NCBI GenBank assembly: GCA_023400235.1
Contig: JAEXFI010000002.1
Coordinates: 1 to 64,000 of the forward strand
Direction of reading: 5' to 3'
DNA length: 64,000 nt
Origin: Bacillota bacterium
GTDB lineage: Bacteria > Bacillota > Clostridia > Acetivibrionales > DSM-1351
The notes beneath the pieces are model-generated. The model searched no databases. It saw nothing but the letters and a program-made list of their open reading frames with translations, and was not told the origin of the DNA. Below, one piece after another: positions 9,640 through 17,641 of this stretch (positions are counted from its first letter, which is position 1; each line of letters opens with the position of its first letter). The position numbers were made by a program, and so were the translations under genes.

Positions 9640-9805
9640 TCATTTTTCCATTTTTCCAGCCACAATTTAAAATCGGTGAATTGTAATTCAAGATTCCCGT
9701 TTGTAGCACGAGAATCCCATTTTGAAAACGAGTTTCTGATTTTGTAATCAAAAATCCCGTTTTGTAAATAAATTTCTCGTTTTGTAAGGTAAAATCCAGC
9801 TTCCA
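9640..9805. repeat. Degenerate short tandem motif, non-coding
   Basis: The segment carries several imperfect copies of a unit like CGTTTTGTAAAT/CGTTTTGTAA interleaved with TCCCG and TTCTCG, spaced about 20 bp. A 61-residue reverse frame spans it but has no ribosome binding site and a repetitive composition, so I do not call it a gene. Confidence 0.4.
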
Positions 9806-10084
9806 AGTACTATTTTTTTGGAAAGTTGGCTATAATGACGTTGTTTAGACATAAATAAGTGCAAAAAAACTAGAGGTGAACTTAAGGTCGATTTCTTTGT
9901 AATCGGAAAATCCACCCCTTCAAGGGTGATAATTAACTTCGCTTTACTGGTGGCGGTAACTTTTTTATGTGTTACTTTTTGAGAAGTACAGCTAATTATA
10001 AAATATTATTCATCATATATTCACCACTCAACAACAATATGATACAATTTTTGTAAAAAATAACATATTTTAAGGGGACTTCAA
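9806..10084. other. Intergenic region with possible small hairpins
   Basis: No gene. It contains CCACCCCTTCAAGGGTG (short stem) at about 9913-9930 and a GTAAC/GTTAC stem followed by T-rich sequence at about 9956-9982. The layout reminded me of 3' ends of small type I toxin mRNAs, but no toxin frame is present. The ribosome binding site of the next gene is AAGGGGACTTCAA. Confidence 0.25.
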
Positions 10085-11269
10085 ATGAAAAAGCTTTTTT
10101 TAGCATTACTTATTCTCATAAGCCTGCTGGGTATGAACACCTTTGGCAGCCTGGCGCAGGTACAGGCTGCTGCGGAGAAGGATTCTGCAAGCATAACAAA
10201 GGTATTGATTGACAAGAAGGTTGTAACTCTGAAGCAGAATCCCGTAATCCTTAACGGAGAGGTTTATTTTCCGCTGAACAGTGCATTGCTTGCAACCGGC
10301 ATTTCAAACGACAGCAAAACTGTTAATATCGGAAAAGGGAATAAGGATATTACTATTACAAAGGGCAGTCTGAAGGTATACGCAAAGGTAAACAGCAATA
10401 GTGTTACAATAAATAAAAAGCAGGTGACATTAAAAGCGCCTGTGGTAGTAAAGTCAGGTATATTGTATCTACCTGCCGGTTTGATAAACAAGTATTCCGG
10501 CAAGCTTGTTATATACAGCAGTACCCTCAAGACAGTATCGGTCATCAGTGAGGCTGAATATAGAAAGGTGGAGTCTTTCTTCAAGCAGGTGGATAGCTCC
10601 TTGAGTCAGCTTAAGGACTGCGTCTACAAAGTAAATTTTAACATGGATATGGAAGCGGATGGAATGAAATTCCAATATAACACCAAGGCGTCCGGAACAG
10701 TTGATGCGGTAAATAAAATAATTTCGGCTGTTACTTCCACAGCTACAGTTTCGCCCATGGGCAAGGAGGTAGAAAATTCAGAAAGCTATAAGGTAAACGG
10801 CAAATATTATGTAAAAACTGCAGGTGAAGATACCTGGGCTGAAACAGAAGAGGGTGAAGACATATCCATGGTTTCGGGATTTCTCGAGGGGTTTGACAGC
10901 GGGGATACTTCTGATGACCCTGATTATGATGCTGTGATGAACTCCAGCTGTATTTTGACAACTGACAAAAGCAGTGCTGTAACCACCGTAAAAAGCAGCC
11001 TGTTTACAGACCTTATGATGCAGGAGCTTACCAAGGAAAACTTCAAGGACGGCAAGCCTTCAGTTTCAAGTACCACCTTTTCGGTAGATAACAAGACAAA
11101 GTTAATTAATGCTTTTAATATAACAATGTCGGGAAATACAACATCCGATGGAATGAAAATAAAAGTTTCCATTAAAGTGGATATATCTTTTGAAAACTTT
11201 AACAAGGGCAATGCTGTAACCCTCCCAAGCGAGCTGGTGGAGTACATCAGCTCCGGCAAAAAGATATAA
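10085..11269 (+). CDS. Secreted copper-amine-oxidase-N-like domain protein
   Basis: 394 residues with a clear signal peptide (MKKLFLALLILISLLGMNTFG, cleavage near QVQAAA). Residues about 40-160 carry the repeated pattern typical of the copper amine oxidase N-terminal domain of clostridial exported proteins: V-Y-F-P-L in the first half and KSGILYLPAGLINKYSG in the second. The rest (about 165-394) is a beta-rich region with YKVNGKYYVKT and repeated Ser/Thr-rich strands, similar to the lipoprotein-like DUF6612 type; that family name is a guess. These amine oxidase N domains are not enzymes and are thought to act in cell-wall association. Its last 99 bp are duplicated at 12675-12773. Confidence 0.75.
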   Translation: MKKLFLALLILISLLGMNTFGSLAQVQAAAEKDSASITKVLIDKKVVTLKQNPVILNGEVYFPLNSALLATGISNDSKTVNIGKGNKDITITKGSLKVYAKVNSNSVTINKKQVTLKAPVVVKSGILYLPAGLINKYSGKLVIYSSTLKTVSVISEAEYRKVESFFKQVDSSLSQLKDCVYKVNFNMDMEADGMKFQYNTKASGTVDAVNKIISAVTSTATVSPMGKEVENSESYKVNGKYYVKTAGEDTWAETEEGEDISMVSGFLEGFDSGDTSDDPDYDAVMNSSCILTTDKSSAVTTVKSSLFTDLMMQELTKENFKDGKPSVSSTTFSVDNKTKLINAFNITMSGNTTSDGMKIKVSIKVDISFENFNKGNAVTLPSELVEYISSGKKI

Positions 11270-11351
11270 ACTCTTTATTGCCTTCCTGTATTGTGTTGGA
11301 GTCATTCCATAGGACTGAAAGAAGGCTCTGTTGAAGGTTCTGTAGTTGCCA
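11171..11351 (+). repeat. 181-bp direct repeat, copy 1
   Basis: Contains the true 3' end of the 10085 gene followed by a truncated copy (about 80 bp) of the 3' end of the reverse-strand AraC gene. It matches 12675-12855 base for base in length, with roughly a dozen mismatches. Confidence 0.9.
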
Positions 11352-11520
11352 TTTTATATTTACCTTCAAAGTTTAGTCCGGATGGGAAATTAATAGATAT
11401 TAATGGTAATTCACTAAGGCTTAGTGAATTAATGAAGATTTTCAGAGTCTTATGCCTGCAGGTATTGATTTGGGTGAATTTTATTCGACTGATTTTTCAG
11501 GCATGGATATCAGCGAGTAA
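11352..11520 (+). pseudogene. Frameshifted 3' gene remnant
   Basis: Forward frames read KFSPDGKLIDINGNSLRLSE then LMKIF, and after a one-base shift SLMPAGIDLGEF and DFSGMDISE-stop. Together they look like the tail of a gene broken by a single-base frameshift. I do not recognise the parent gene. It overlaps the end of the anti-sigma gene on the other strand and lies immediately inside the 181-bp repeat. Confidence 0.45.
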
Positions 11521-12134
11521 ACTTCTGCACTGTATTTGAAATTATCTATTTGGTTTATTGCAATTTCAGCCCTGAGCCTTTCTTTACCGTTTTTAAGCGC
11601 AGAAACAATCACCTTGCTTTTCTTTATTAATGTGCCGTCTTTGGACAAGGGAGACCAGTATATTGTTTCCTCCGCCTTGCATTTATAGGTATTTCCCTTG
11701 TCCTCCACAATGCCGTCAGGGGCTTTCCATGCCAGAAGCGCTCCTTTGTCAACGCTCACATGGATTTCATCAGCCTCTATGCCTATGGCAGGCATAATGA
11801 AAGGAATCCCGGGTACAGAACTAGTTAAAGGCGAATATTCTTTCAATGGAATTACAGCATTGGCGGACAAGGCGATTTCTTCTCCGCTCGCTGCATAGGT
11901 CCTGATTGCAAAGCCGTCAAATAGGGGATCGGATTTACTGCGGTCATGTAAAGACGGCATACCAAGGTTCAGGCTGCAAAACAGCAAAGCTAAGATTACT
12001 ACAGCAGCTGACTTCCACATGTAGGTTTGCGTTTTGGGCTTTTTCCGGCGGTTGCCTAATTCAAGTATTTTTGCTTTAACTGACGGATTGACATGGATTC
12101 CGTTTATAGCACTGATAATATCTTTTTCTCTCAT
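11481..12134 (-). CDS. Putative membrane anti-sigma factor
   Basis: 217 residues with one predicted membrane span (AAVVILALLFCSLNLGM, about 44-60), a short cytoplasmic N terminus (REKDIISAINGIHVNPSVK...LGNRRKK) and an extracytoplasmic domain of about 150 residues. The start ATG overlaps the sigma factor stop (ATGA), so the two are translated together. That layout, with no enzyme motif visible, is what makes an anti-sigma role likely: it would hold the ECF sigma factor at the membrane until a signal is received. No zinc-finger motif (HxxxCxxC) is present. The last residues overlap the pseudogene at 11352-11520, so the natural C terminus may have been altered. Confidence 0.6.
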   Translation of the reverse strand: MREKDIISAINGIHVNPSVKAKILELGNRRKKPKTQTYMWKSAAVVILALLFCSLNLGMPSLHDRSKSDPLFDGFAIRTYAASGEEIALSANAVIPLKEYSPLTSSVPGIPFIMPAIGIEADEIHVSVDKGALLAWKAPDGIVEDKGNTYKCKAEETIYWSPLSKDGTLIKKSKVIVSALKNGKERLRAEIAINQIDNFKYSAEVYSLISMPEKSVE

Positions 12135-12622
12135 GGCTGCTTCTCCTCCTCCAATTCAACTTTTAATAATTTGCGTCCCCGAAGCAGGCGCATTTTAACG
12201 GCCGACCGGGATAGGCCTATTATCCCTGCAATTTCTTCAACATCATAGCCCTCAATATAATAAAGGTGAATAACAATTTTGTATTTTGGCGGCAGGGTCA
12301 GTAACTGCTCAAGCACATGCTCCTGAGCTTCACCAGAGCAGTAATCAGATAGTTCATTGATATCAAGTGTATTATGGCGGAGCTTGAATCTTCGCATGTC
12401 CTTGCAAACATTGCTGGCAACCTTTATAAACCAGGCCTTCTCATGTTCGGGCTCATTAAATACGGGCCTTTTATTTATGTAGCGAAGGAAAGTATCCTGT
12501 AATGCGTCCTCTGCATCAACTGTGTTGGATAAAATTACGAAACATAATTTAAACAGCATGCTGCCGTACCTGCTATAAACATTTTCTAAATCCTCCTTCG
12601 ATGAACCTGAGAGAAAAGGCAC
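12131..12622 (-). CDS. ECF-type RNA polymerase sigma factor
   Basis: 163 residues from the GTG at 12622, which has AAAGGAG 8 bp upstream. The longer upstream frame runs into duplicated, non-native DNA. Region 2 is visible as YGSMLFKLCFVILSNTVDAE, DALQDTFLRYI and the AWFIKVASNVCKDMRR block that contacts the -10 element. Region 4 is LLTLPPKYKIVIHLYYIEGY, DVEEIAGIIGLSRSAVKMRL with its helix-turn-helix. It should direct RNA polymerase to a small regulon under control of the membrane protein encoded just downstream. The pair sits between two 181-bp direct repeats, so it looks inserted into a pre-existing convergent gene pair. Confidence 0.9.
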   Translation of the reverse strand: MPFLSGSSKEDLENVYSRYGSMLFKLCFVILSNTVDAEDALQDTFLRYINKRPVFNEPEHEKAWFIKVASNVCKDMRRFKLRHNTLDINELSDYCSGEAQEHVLEQLLTLPPKYKIVIHLYYIEGYDVEEIAGIIGLSRSAVKMRLLRGRKLLKVELEEEKQP

Positions 12623-12674
12623 CTCATCATCTCCTTTCACTATAAACACGTTCATAAGGCATGAATGGTCACAA

Positions 12675-12855
12675 ATTAAAGTGGATATATCTTTTGAAAA
12701 CTTTAACAAGGGCAATACTGTAACCCTCCCAAGTGACCTGGAGGAGTACATCAGCTCCGGCAAAAAGCTATAAACTCTTTATTCCCTTTCTGTACTCCGT
12801 TGGAGTCATTCCATAGGACTGAAAGAAAGCTCTGTTGAAGGTTCTGTAGTTGCCA
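12675..12855 (+). repeat. 181-bp direct repeat, copy 2
   Basis: Contains a fragment of the 3' end of the 10085 gene (12675-12773) followed by the true 3' end of the AraC gene. Together with copy 1 it brackets a 1,323-bp insert. Confidence 0.9.
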
Positions 12856-13565
12856 AAGCCCGACATGAAGGCAACCTCCGTAAGATTTGAATTTCCGTTT
12901 GAAATGAGCTGGGCTGCATGCCGGGAGCGCAGTGCATTCATGTAGCTGTTGAACCCGCAGCCCAGATAGGCATTGAAGAATTTTGAAAAATAGTCCTTGT
13001 TATAACCAAAATGCCTTGCAAGAGTCTCAATTGAAAGTGTATCCAAAAAATTCTGCTGCAGGTACTTAAGGATTTTTCTGGCAAGGTCGGTGCTGCTTGC
13101 GGCAGGCTTATCTATCAGCTCCACGCAGTCCCAGAGCATTCCCAGGATATAATAGGCCGCACCCTTGCTGACCAGCTCGTTGGCAGAAGACTGGGTCTCC
13201 AGCAGCTTGTCCAGCATGGCCAGAATATTGTCCGTTTTTCCACAGGCTTCAATAAAAGGGCTAGAAAATACCTTTGAGCGGATAGCTGCTACATAGCTGT
13301 CCACAAGCTCCACAGGAATAATCATAACTATGATTTCAGAGCTTTCCTTGTTTGTATAGGAATGTATGTCATAGCTGTTGGCAACGGAAAGACAGCCCTT
13401 TGTCAGGGTCTTAACCTGCCCGTTTATATTCACGATGATTTTTCCGCTTACTACATACACCAGCTCAATATTGGAGTGAAAATGGGGCTCAAAGTAATTA
13501 TCAGAAACTCTGAAAATGTGGATCTTATGGTCTGATTCTCTGGATATTTCAAAGTAGGCACTCAT
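12768..13565 (-). CDS. AraC-family transcription regulator
   Basis: 265 residues. The N-terminal half is a cupin-type sensor (FEPHFHSNIELVYVVSGKI, then TLTKGCLSVANSYDIHSY). The C-terminal half has the two AraC helix-turn-helix units: IETLARHFGYNKDYFSKFF and LTEVAFMSGFGNYRTFNRAF followed by GMTPTEYRKG. GAGGT stands before the ATG. It is divergent from the sugar isomerase-like gene at 13799, with 233 bp between them, so it probably controls that gene in response to a sugar or sugar phosphate. Its 3' end is partly duplicated at 11270-11351. Confidence 0.88.
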   Translation of the reverse strand: MSAYFEISRESDHKIHIFRVSDNYFEPHFHSNIELVYVVSGKIIVNINGQVKTLTKGCLSVANSYDIHSYTNKESSEIIVMIIPVELVDSYVAAIRSKVFSSPFIEACGKTDNILAMLDKLLETQSSANELVSKGAAYYILGMLWDCVELIDKPAASSTDLARKILKYLQQNFLDTLSIETLARHFGYNKDYFSKFFNAYLGCGFNSYMNALRSRHAAQLISNGNSNLTEVAFMSGFGNYRTFNRAFFQSYGMTPTEYRKGIKSL

Positions 13566-13798
13566 AAACTACCTCATAAATAAAGCTCATAGCTGGAATT
13601 CATATCAGTTTCTGTCTTGAAATTCATACTAATTTACTATCGATATTATCAAAACAACGATATTATTGTCAATATGGCATGCAAGGCATACAGAATATGC
13701 TGCTTTCAGCAGGCGGCTTTTTCACGCTCCAGCAGGGGGCATATTGCTGCTGATTGATGTCAAGTTTTGACTGGCAAAGCAAAGGAGTGGATGAGTAA

Positions 13799-14743
13799 AT
13801 GAAATTGGGAGTTTTTACGGTTATGCTGGCTGACCAAAGTCTTGAGCAGACTTTGGAATATTTAAAATGCATAGGTGTGGACGCGGTGGAAATAGGCTGC
13901 GGAGGCTATCCAGGCACTGCCCACTGCAATGCGGTACAGTTTTTGAGGAATAAAATGCTTATAAGGGAATTCAGACAGACTCTGGATAAATATGAAATGA
14001 CCTTGAGTGCACTCTCTGTACATGGAAATCCCATACACCCCCAAAGGGAGCTGGCTGTGAAGCACCATGAGGAGTATGAGGCTGCCGTGAGGCTGGCAGG
14101 AGAACTGGGCATAAAAAGGGTGGTGACCTTTTCAGGCTGTCCGGGGGACAGTGCAGGCTCCAGGTATCCAAACTGGGTAACCTGTGCATGGCCTGAGGAT
14201 TTCCAAGAGATACTCCAATGGCAGTGGAATGAGGTATTAATACCCTATTGGCAAAGAACAGCCTGGTTCACAGCACAATATGGCGTGGAGAAGATAGCTC
14301 TGGAAATGCATCCGGGCTTCTGTATTTACAATCCGGATACGGTATTGCGGCTAAGAGCGGCTGTTGGCGATATTATAGGAGCCAACTTCGACCCCTCACA
14401 CCTGTTCTGGCAGGGAATAGACCCGGTTGCGGCCATCAGGGAGCTGAGAGGGGCCATATATCACTTTCACGCAAAGGATGTTAAAATAGACGCTTGCAAT
14501 ACCGGAAGAAACGGTGTACTGGATACACGTAACTTTGGACAGCAGGCAGATAGAGCCTGGATGTACAGAACCGTGGGCTATGGCCACGGGGAGGAGGTCT
14601 GGAGAGACATATGCAGCGAGCTCCGGCTCTCGGGCTATGACCATGTGATATCCATTGAGCATGAGGACGGTCTCATGACATCAGGAGAGGGTCTGGGAAA
14701 GGCGGTTGCATTTCTGAAAAGGCTGATGATTTTTGAGCAATAA
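13799..14743 (+). CDS. Sugar phosphate isomerase/epimerase, IolE-like TIM barrel
   Basis: 314 residues with the xylose isomerase-like TIM-barrel pattern. The start MKLGVFTVML is followed by AVEIGCGGYPG, then the metal-binding positions E169 (ALEMHPGF), D198 (NFDPSHLFWQG), the His of IYHFHAKD and the Glu of SIEHEDGL near the end. These four ligands are what sugar isomerases and epimerases of this superfamily use to bind a divalent metal. The substrate cannot be told from sequence; inositol derivatives and keto-sugars are typical. AGGAGTGGATGAGTAA precedes the ATG. The divergent AraC regulator suggests an inducible sugar-use function. Confidence 0.82.
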   Translation: MKLGVFTVMLADQSLEQTLEYLKCIGVDAVEIGCGGYPGTAHCNAVQFLRNKMLIREFRQTLDKYEMTLSALSVHGNPIHPQRELAVKHHEEYEAAVRLAGELGIKRVVTFSGCPGDSAGSRYPNWVTCAWPEDFQEILQWQWNEVLIPYWQRTAWFTAQYGVEKIALEMHPGFCIYNPDTVLRLRAAVGDIIGANFDPSHLFWQGIDPVAAIRELRGAIYHFHAKDVKIDACNTGRNGVLDTRNFGQQADRAWMYRTVGYGHGEEVWRDICSELRLSGYDHVISIEHEDGLMTSGEGLGKAVAFLKRLMIFEQ

Positions 14744-14889
14744 TTACATGTATTTTTCCTCCCGCACACTGCAAATGTGTTAATTTAATGACAAACCTAT
14801 TGAAATAACCCTGAAAAAGATGTAAAATTACTTTGGTTATCTAAATACATTTAAAATACCAGTGGTATACAGTCATAAAGTCAATTGTG
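14744..14889. other. AT-rich intergenic segment
   Basis: Lies between the isomerase gene and the structured leader. No gene or clear terminator was recognised. Confidence 0.3.
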
Positions 14890-15074
14890 GTTGAAACCTC
14901 CGCCATCCAGGCGAAAAATGTGTCTCTAAGCATTTTTAAGAGGCTTCAACGGTTTTGGGTTAAGAGTATTTACATATGATGGCATTAGTGTCAAACTCAA
15001 ATTATGGGCTTAGCGCAGATACCAATTGACTTTGGCATAATTCAAAATAATCATGACACTGAGGTTATGATTAT
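14890..15074 (+). ncRNA. Candidate structured RNA leader upstream of pgk-tpi
   Basis: Two foldable blocks are visible. Block 1 (14890-14950) is a compact three-way junction: outer stem 14890-14900 with 14940-14950 (11 pairs, one mismatch), hairpin CGCC/GGCG at 14901-14913, and hairpin AAAAATG/CATTTTT at 14914-14937, with no unpaired base between the first three strands. Block 2 (14987-15074) has AGTGTCA/TGACACT (14987-14993 with 15054-15060), AATTATG/CATAATT (15000-15006 with 15036-15042), an inner CCAA/TTGG hairpin, and a perfect 8-bp hairpin ATAATCAT/ATGATTAT (15047-15074) whose loop overlaps the first pairing, so a pseudoknot or switch is possible. I match it to no known riboswitch. It ends about 250 bp before pgk. 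Confidence 0.45.
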
Positions 15075-15326
15075 ATGGAAAATTGGACAATATACAGAGT
15101 ATGCGTAAAAGCAGACAGTAAAAGAGTTTTCCTTGTATTCCCACACAGTTTATTAACGAGACCACAGATGTACGGTTGCCTCAAAGGCAGCATACAGCCT
15201 GCCGCCTTCTTCTCATGCGGCCGGAAAAAAGTCTTGTTGAAACGGCATATATGGCAAGAAAATTTTTCTTATTGAAAAATTTTTATTGAATCTATGCATT
15301 ATAAAAATATATAGGAGTGTGAACAT
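15075..15326. other. Leader region before pgk-tpi
   Basis: No convincing gene: a 66-residue frame from 15075 lacks a ribosome binding site and has no protein-like pattern. The ribosome binding site of pgk-tpi (TAGGAGTG) is at the end. Confidence 0.4.
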
Positions 15327-17267
15327 ATGAGTATGATGAACAAGAAGACCATCGAAGATATTGATGTGTCAGGAAAAAAAGTTATTGTAAGAGTTGATTT
15401 TAACGTACCATTGGATGCTGATAGAAATATCACTGACGATAAGAGAATAGTTGGTGCACTTCCTACCATCAAATATCTTGTGGAAAAGGGTGCAAAGACA
15501 ATACTGGTTTCCCATCTGGGAAGACCAAAGGAAGGCTTTGAAGATAAATACAGCATGAAGCCTACTGCTGTAAGGCTGGGAGAGCTTCTTGGCAAGGAAG
15601 TCCTCATGGCAAAGGATGTTATCGGAGAAGATGCAAAAGCCAAGGCAGCCGCATTAAAAGCCGGTGAAGTACTTATGCTTGAAAACGTAAGATTCCACAA
15701 GGAAGAGACAAAGAACAATCCTGAGTTTGCAAAGGAACTTGCAGACATGGCCGAAATATTTGTAAATGACGCATTTGGAACTGCTCATAGAGCTCACGCT
15801 TCTACAGCAGGTCTTGCCGACTATCTGCCGGCAGTATGCGGCTTCCTCATAAAGAAGGAAATCGAATTCATGGGCAAGGCCCTGGCAAACCCTGCAAGAC
15901 CGTTTGTTGCTATTCTGGGCGGTGCAAAGGTATCTGACAAGATTGCAGTTATTGAAAATCTTATAGATAAGGTTGACACCTTGATAATCGGTGGTGGTAT
16001 GGCTTATACCTTCTTGAAGGCAAAGGGCTATCATATCGGAAACTCCATCTGTGAAGACGACAAGATTGAACTTGCCAAGACCCTTATGGAAAAGGCCGAG
16101 ACAAAGGGCGTGAACCTTATGCTTCCTATCGGCAGCATGGTTGCACAGGAATTCAAAAACGATACCGAGATCAAATACGTTCCTTCCGATGCAATGCCTG
16201 ACGGATGGATGGGTATGGATATAGGCTCACTTACCATAGAAAAGTTTGCAAAAGAAATAAAGAAGTCCAAGACCGTTATCTGGAACGGACCTATGGGAGT
16301 ATTTGAATTCCCCAACTTTGCTACAGGTACAAAGGAAATTGCAAAGGCTGTTGCAGAATCCGGCGCTCTTTCAATAGTAGGCGGAGGAGATTCTGCTGCT
16401 GCTGTTGAGCAGTTGGGCTTTGCCGATAAGATCACCCACATTTCAACAGGTGGCGGAGCTTCACTGGAATATCTGGAAGGAAAGATTCTTCCCGGTATAG
16501 CTGTTCTCATGGACAAAAACCCAAGAAAGACAATTGCAGCGGGAAACTGGAAGATGAATAAGACTCCAAAGGAAGCTGTTGAGTTTGTAAATGAATTGAA
16601 GGCAAGTGTTGCCAATGCTTCAAATGAAGTAGTAGTAGGAATTCCCTTTGTTTGCATCCCCGGAGTTGTTGAAGCAGTTAAGGGTACAAACATAAAGGTT
16701 GCGGCACAGAATATGCACTGGGAAGAAAAGGGAGCCTATACCGGTGAAGTTTCAGGCCCCATGCTGGCTGACCTGGGAGTTGACTATGTAATAATCGGAC
16801 ACTCCGAAAGAAGAGAATATTTTGGTGAAACAAACGAAATGATCAATAAAAAGGCTCACGCCATATTTAAGTATGGTATGACTCCTATTATCTGCTGCGG
16901 CGAGACACTTACCCAGAGAGAGCAGGGAGTTACAGCAGACCACGTAAGATACCAGATCAAGGTTGCTTTACTTGGCTTGACTCCTGACCAGGTCAAGAAG
17001 ACAGTCATAGCTTATGAGCCTATCTGGGCTATAGGAACAGGAAAGACCGCTACCAATGAACAGGCAAATGAAGTTTGCACAGTTATCAGAGAATTGGTGT
17101 GCGAGCTCTATGGTGAAGAGGTTGCTGAACAGGTAAGAATTCAGTACGGCGGAAGCGTAAATGCAAAAAATGCTGCCGAGCTGTTCGCAATGTCCGATAT
17201 TGACGGAGGCCTTGTAGGCGGAGCTAGTCTTAAGGTTGACGAATTTACCGTAATTGCAAACGCTTAA
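15327..17267 (+). CDS. pgk-tpi: Fused phosphoglycerate kinase-triosephosphate isomerase
   Basis: 646 residues in one frame. Residues 1 to about 397 are a full phosphoglycerate kinase: VDFNVPLD, SHLGRPK, GGAKVSDKI, WNGPMGVFE and the nucleotide loop GGGDSAAAVEQLG. From about 400 a complete triosephosphate isomerase follows without a stop: AAGNWKMNK with Lys409, IIGHSERREYF with His492, YEPIWAIGTGKTA with Glu564, and the phosphate loop YGGSVN. All catalytic residues of both enzymes are present. The fusion catalyses 1,3-bisphosphoglycerate + ADP to 3-phosphoglycerate + ATP and dihydroxyacetone phosphate/glyceraldehyde-3-phosphate interconversion. A comparable fusion is known in Thermotoga. The join falls where two separate genes normally meet. 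The gene lies upstream of gpmI, and an upstream structured leader may regulate it. Confidence 0.96.
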   Translation: MSMMNKKTIEDIDVSGKKVIVRVDFNVPLDADRNITDDKRIVGALPTIKYLVEKGAKTILVSHLGRPKEGFEDKYSMKPTAVRLGELLGKEVLMAKDVIGEDAKAKAAALKAGEVLMLENVRFHKEETKNNPEFAKELADMAEIFVNDAFGTAHRAHASTAGLADYLPAVCGFLIKKEIEFMGKALANPARPFVAILGGAKVSDKIAVIENLIDKVDTLIIGGGMAYTFLKAKGYHIGNSICEDDKIELAKTLMEKAETKGVNLMLPIGSMVAQEFKNDTEIKYVPSDAMPDGWMGMDIGSLTIEKFAKEIKKSKTVIWNGPMGVFEFPNFATGTKEIAKAVAESGALSIVGGGDSAAAVEQLGFADKITHISTGGGASLEYLEGKILPGIAVLMDKNPRKTIAAGNWKMNKTPKEAVEFVNELKASVANASNEVVVGIPFVCIPGVVEAVKGTNIKVAAQNMHWEEKGAYTGEVSGPMLADLGVDYVIIGHSERREYFGETNEMINKKAHAIFKYGMTPIICCGETLTQREQGVTADHVRYQIKVALLGLTPDQVKKTVIAYEPIWAIGTGKTATNEQANEVCTVIRELVCELYGEEVAEQVRIQYGGSVNAKNAAELFAMSDIDGGLVGGASLKVDEFTVIANA

Positions 17268-17272
17268 TAACG

Positions 17273-17336
17273 CGAAGCATAGAATTGTGCTTACATTGGT
17301 GAGCTTCGCTTATTAAAAAGCCGTATTAAGCTTTTT
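17273..17336 (+). terminator. Tandem hairpins after pgk-tpi
   Basis: Hairpin one pairs GCGAAGC with GCTTCGC (17275-17309). Hairpin two pairs AAAAAGC (17315-17321) with GCTTTTT (17330-17336), ending in a T tract. The second is a plausible rho-independent terminator, perhaps leaky before gpmI. Confidence 0.6.
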
Positions 17337-17348
17337 GTAAGGGCCAGA

Positions 17349-17605
17349 GCTTAAAATTAAATAATCAGTAATTTGACCCTCCGGTATTTGCTGTGCTGGG
17401 GGGTCAATTTGTAAGATTTCAAGTATATGAGCCAAGTTAATTACTGTCAGCTTAAAAGCAATAAGTTTGGGTTTGAGGCCAAAGCCCCCTGAAGTAAAAA
17501 ACTTTTTAACCCAAGCTGCGTTCAAAATCAGCTTATATGAAATAATCACATGAAGATGATTTTTACTTAAAAGTGCAGGCTATAAACTGTAATTGACCTT
17601 GGTAA
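17349..17605 (+). ncRNA. Candidate structured RNA upstream of gpmI
   Basis: Pairings seen: CAGTAATT/AATTACTG (17366-17373 with 17439-17446) closing a 10-bp stem TTGACCCTCC/GGGGGGTCAA (17373-17382 with 17398-17407). A second domain is a three-way junction closed by TTGGGTT/AACCCAA (17467-17473 with 17508-17514) with GGC/GCC and AAGT/ACTT hairpins, then AAAATCA/TGATTTT (17524-17530 with 17557-17563). The segment AATTGACC at 17591-17598 can pair with 17402-17409 and so compete with the first stem. This looks like a switchable leader or an independent small RNA. No family recognised. Confidence 0.45.
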
Positions 17606-17641
17606 GATTATTAACCGTTAGAACAAAAGGGAGAATATGGT

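Noticed and set aside
9621..9806. Reverse 61-residue frame
   Set aside because: Covers the short tandem motif region; no ribosome binding site and biased composition.
11291..11539. Forward 82-residue frame
   Set aside because: Joins repeat copy 1 to the frameshifted remnant; no start signal.
15075..15275. 66-residue frame before pgk
   Set aside because: No ribosome binding site and not protein-like; likely leader RNA.
14744..15326. Known riboswitch (c-di-GMP, purine, T-box, cobalamin) before pgk-tpi
   Set aside because: Conserved core sequences of these classes are not present; only generic stems seen.
17313..17549. Reverse 78-residue frame between pgk-tpi and gpmI
   Set aside because: Overlaps the structured RNA candidate and the terminator; no ribosome binding site.
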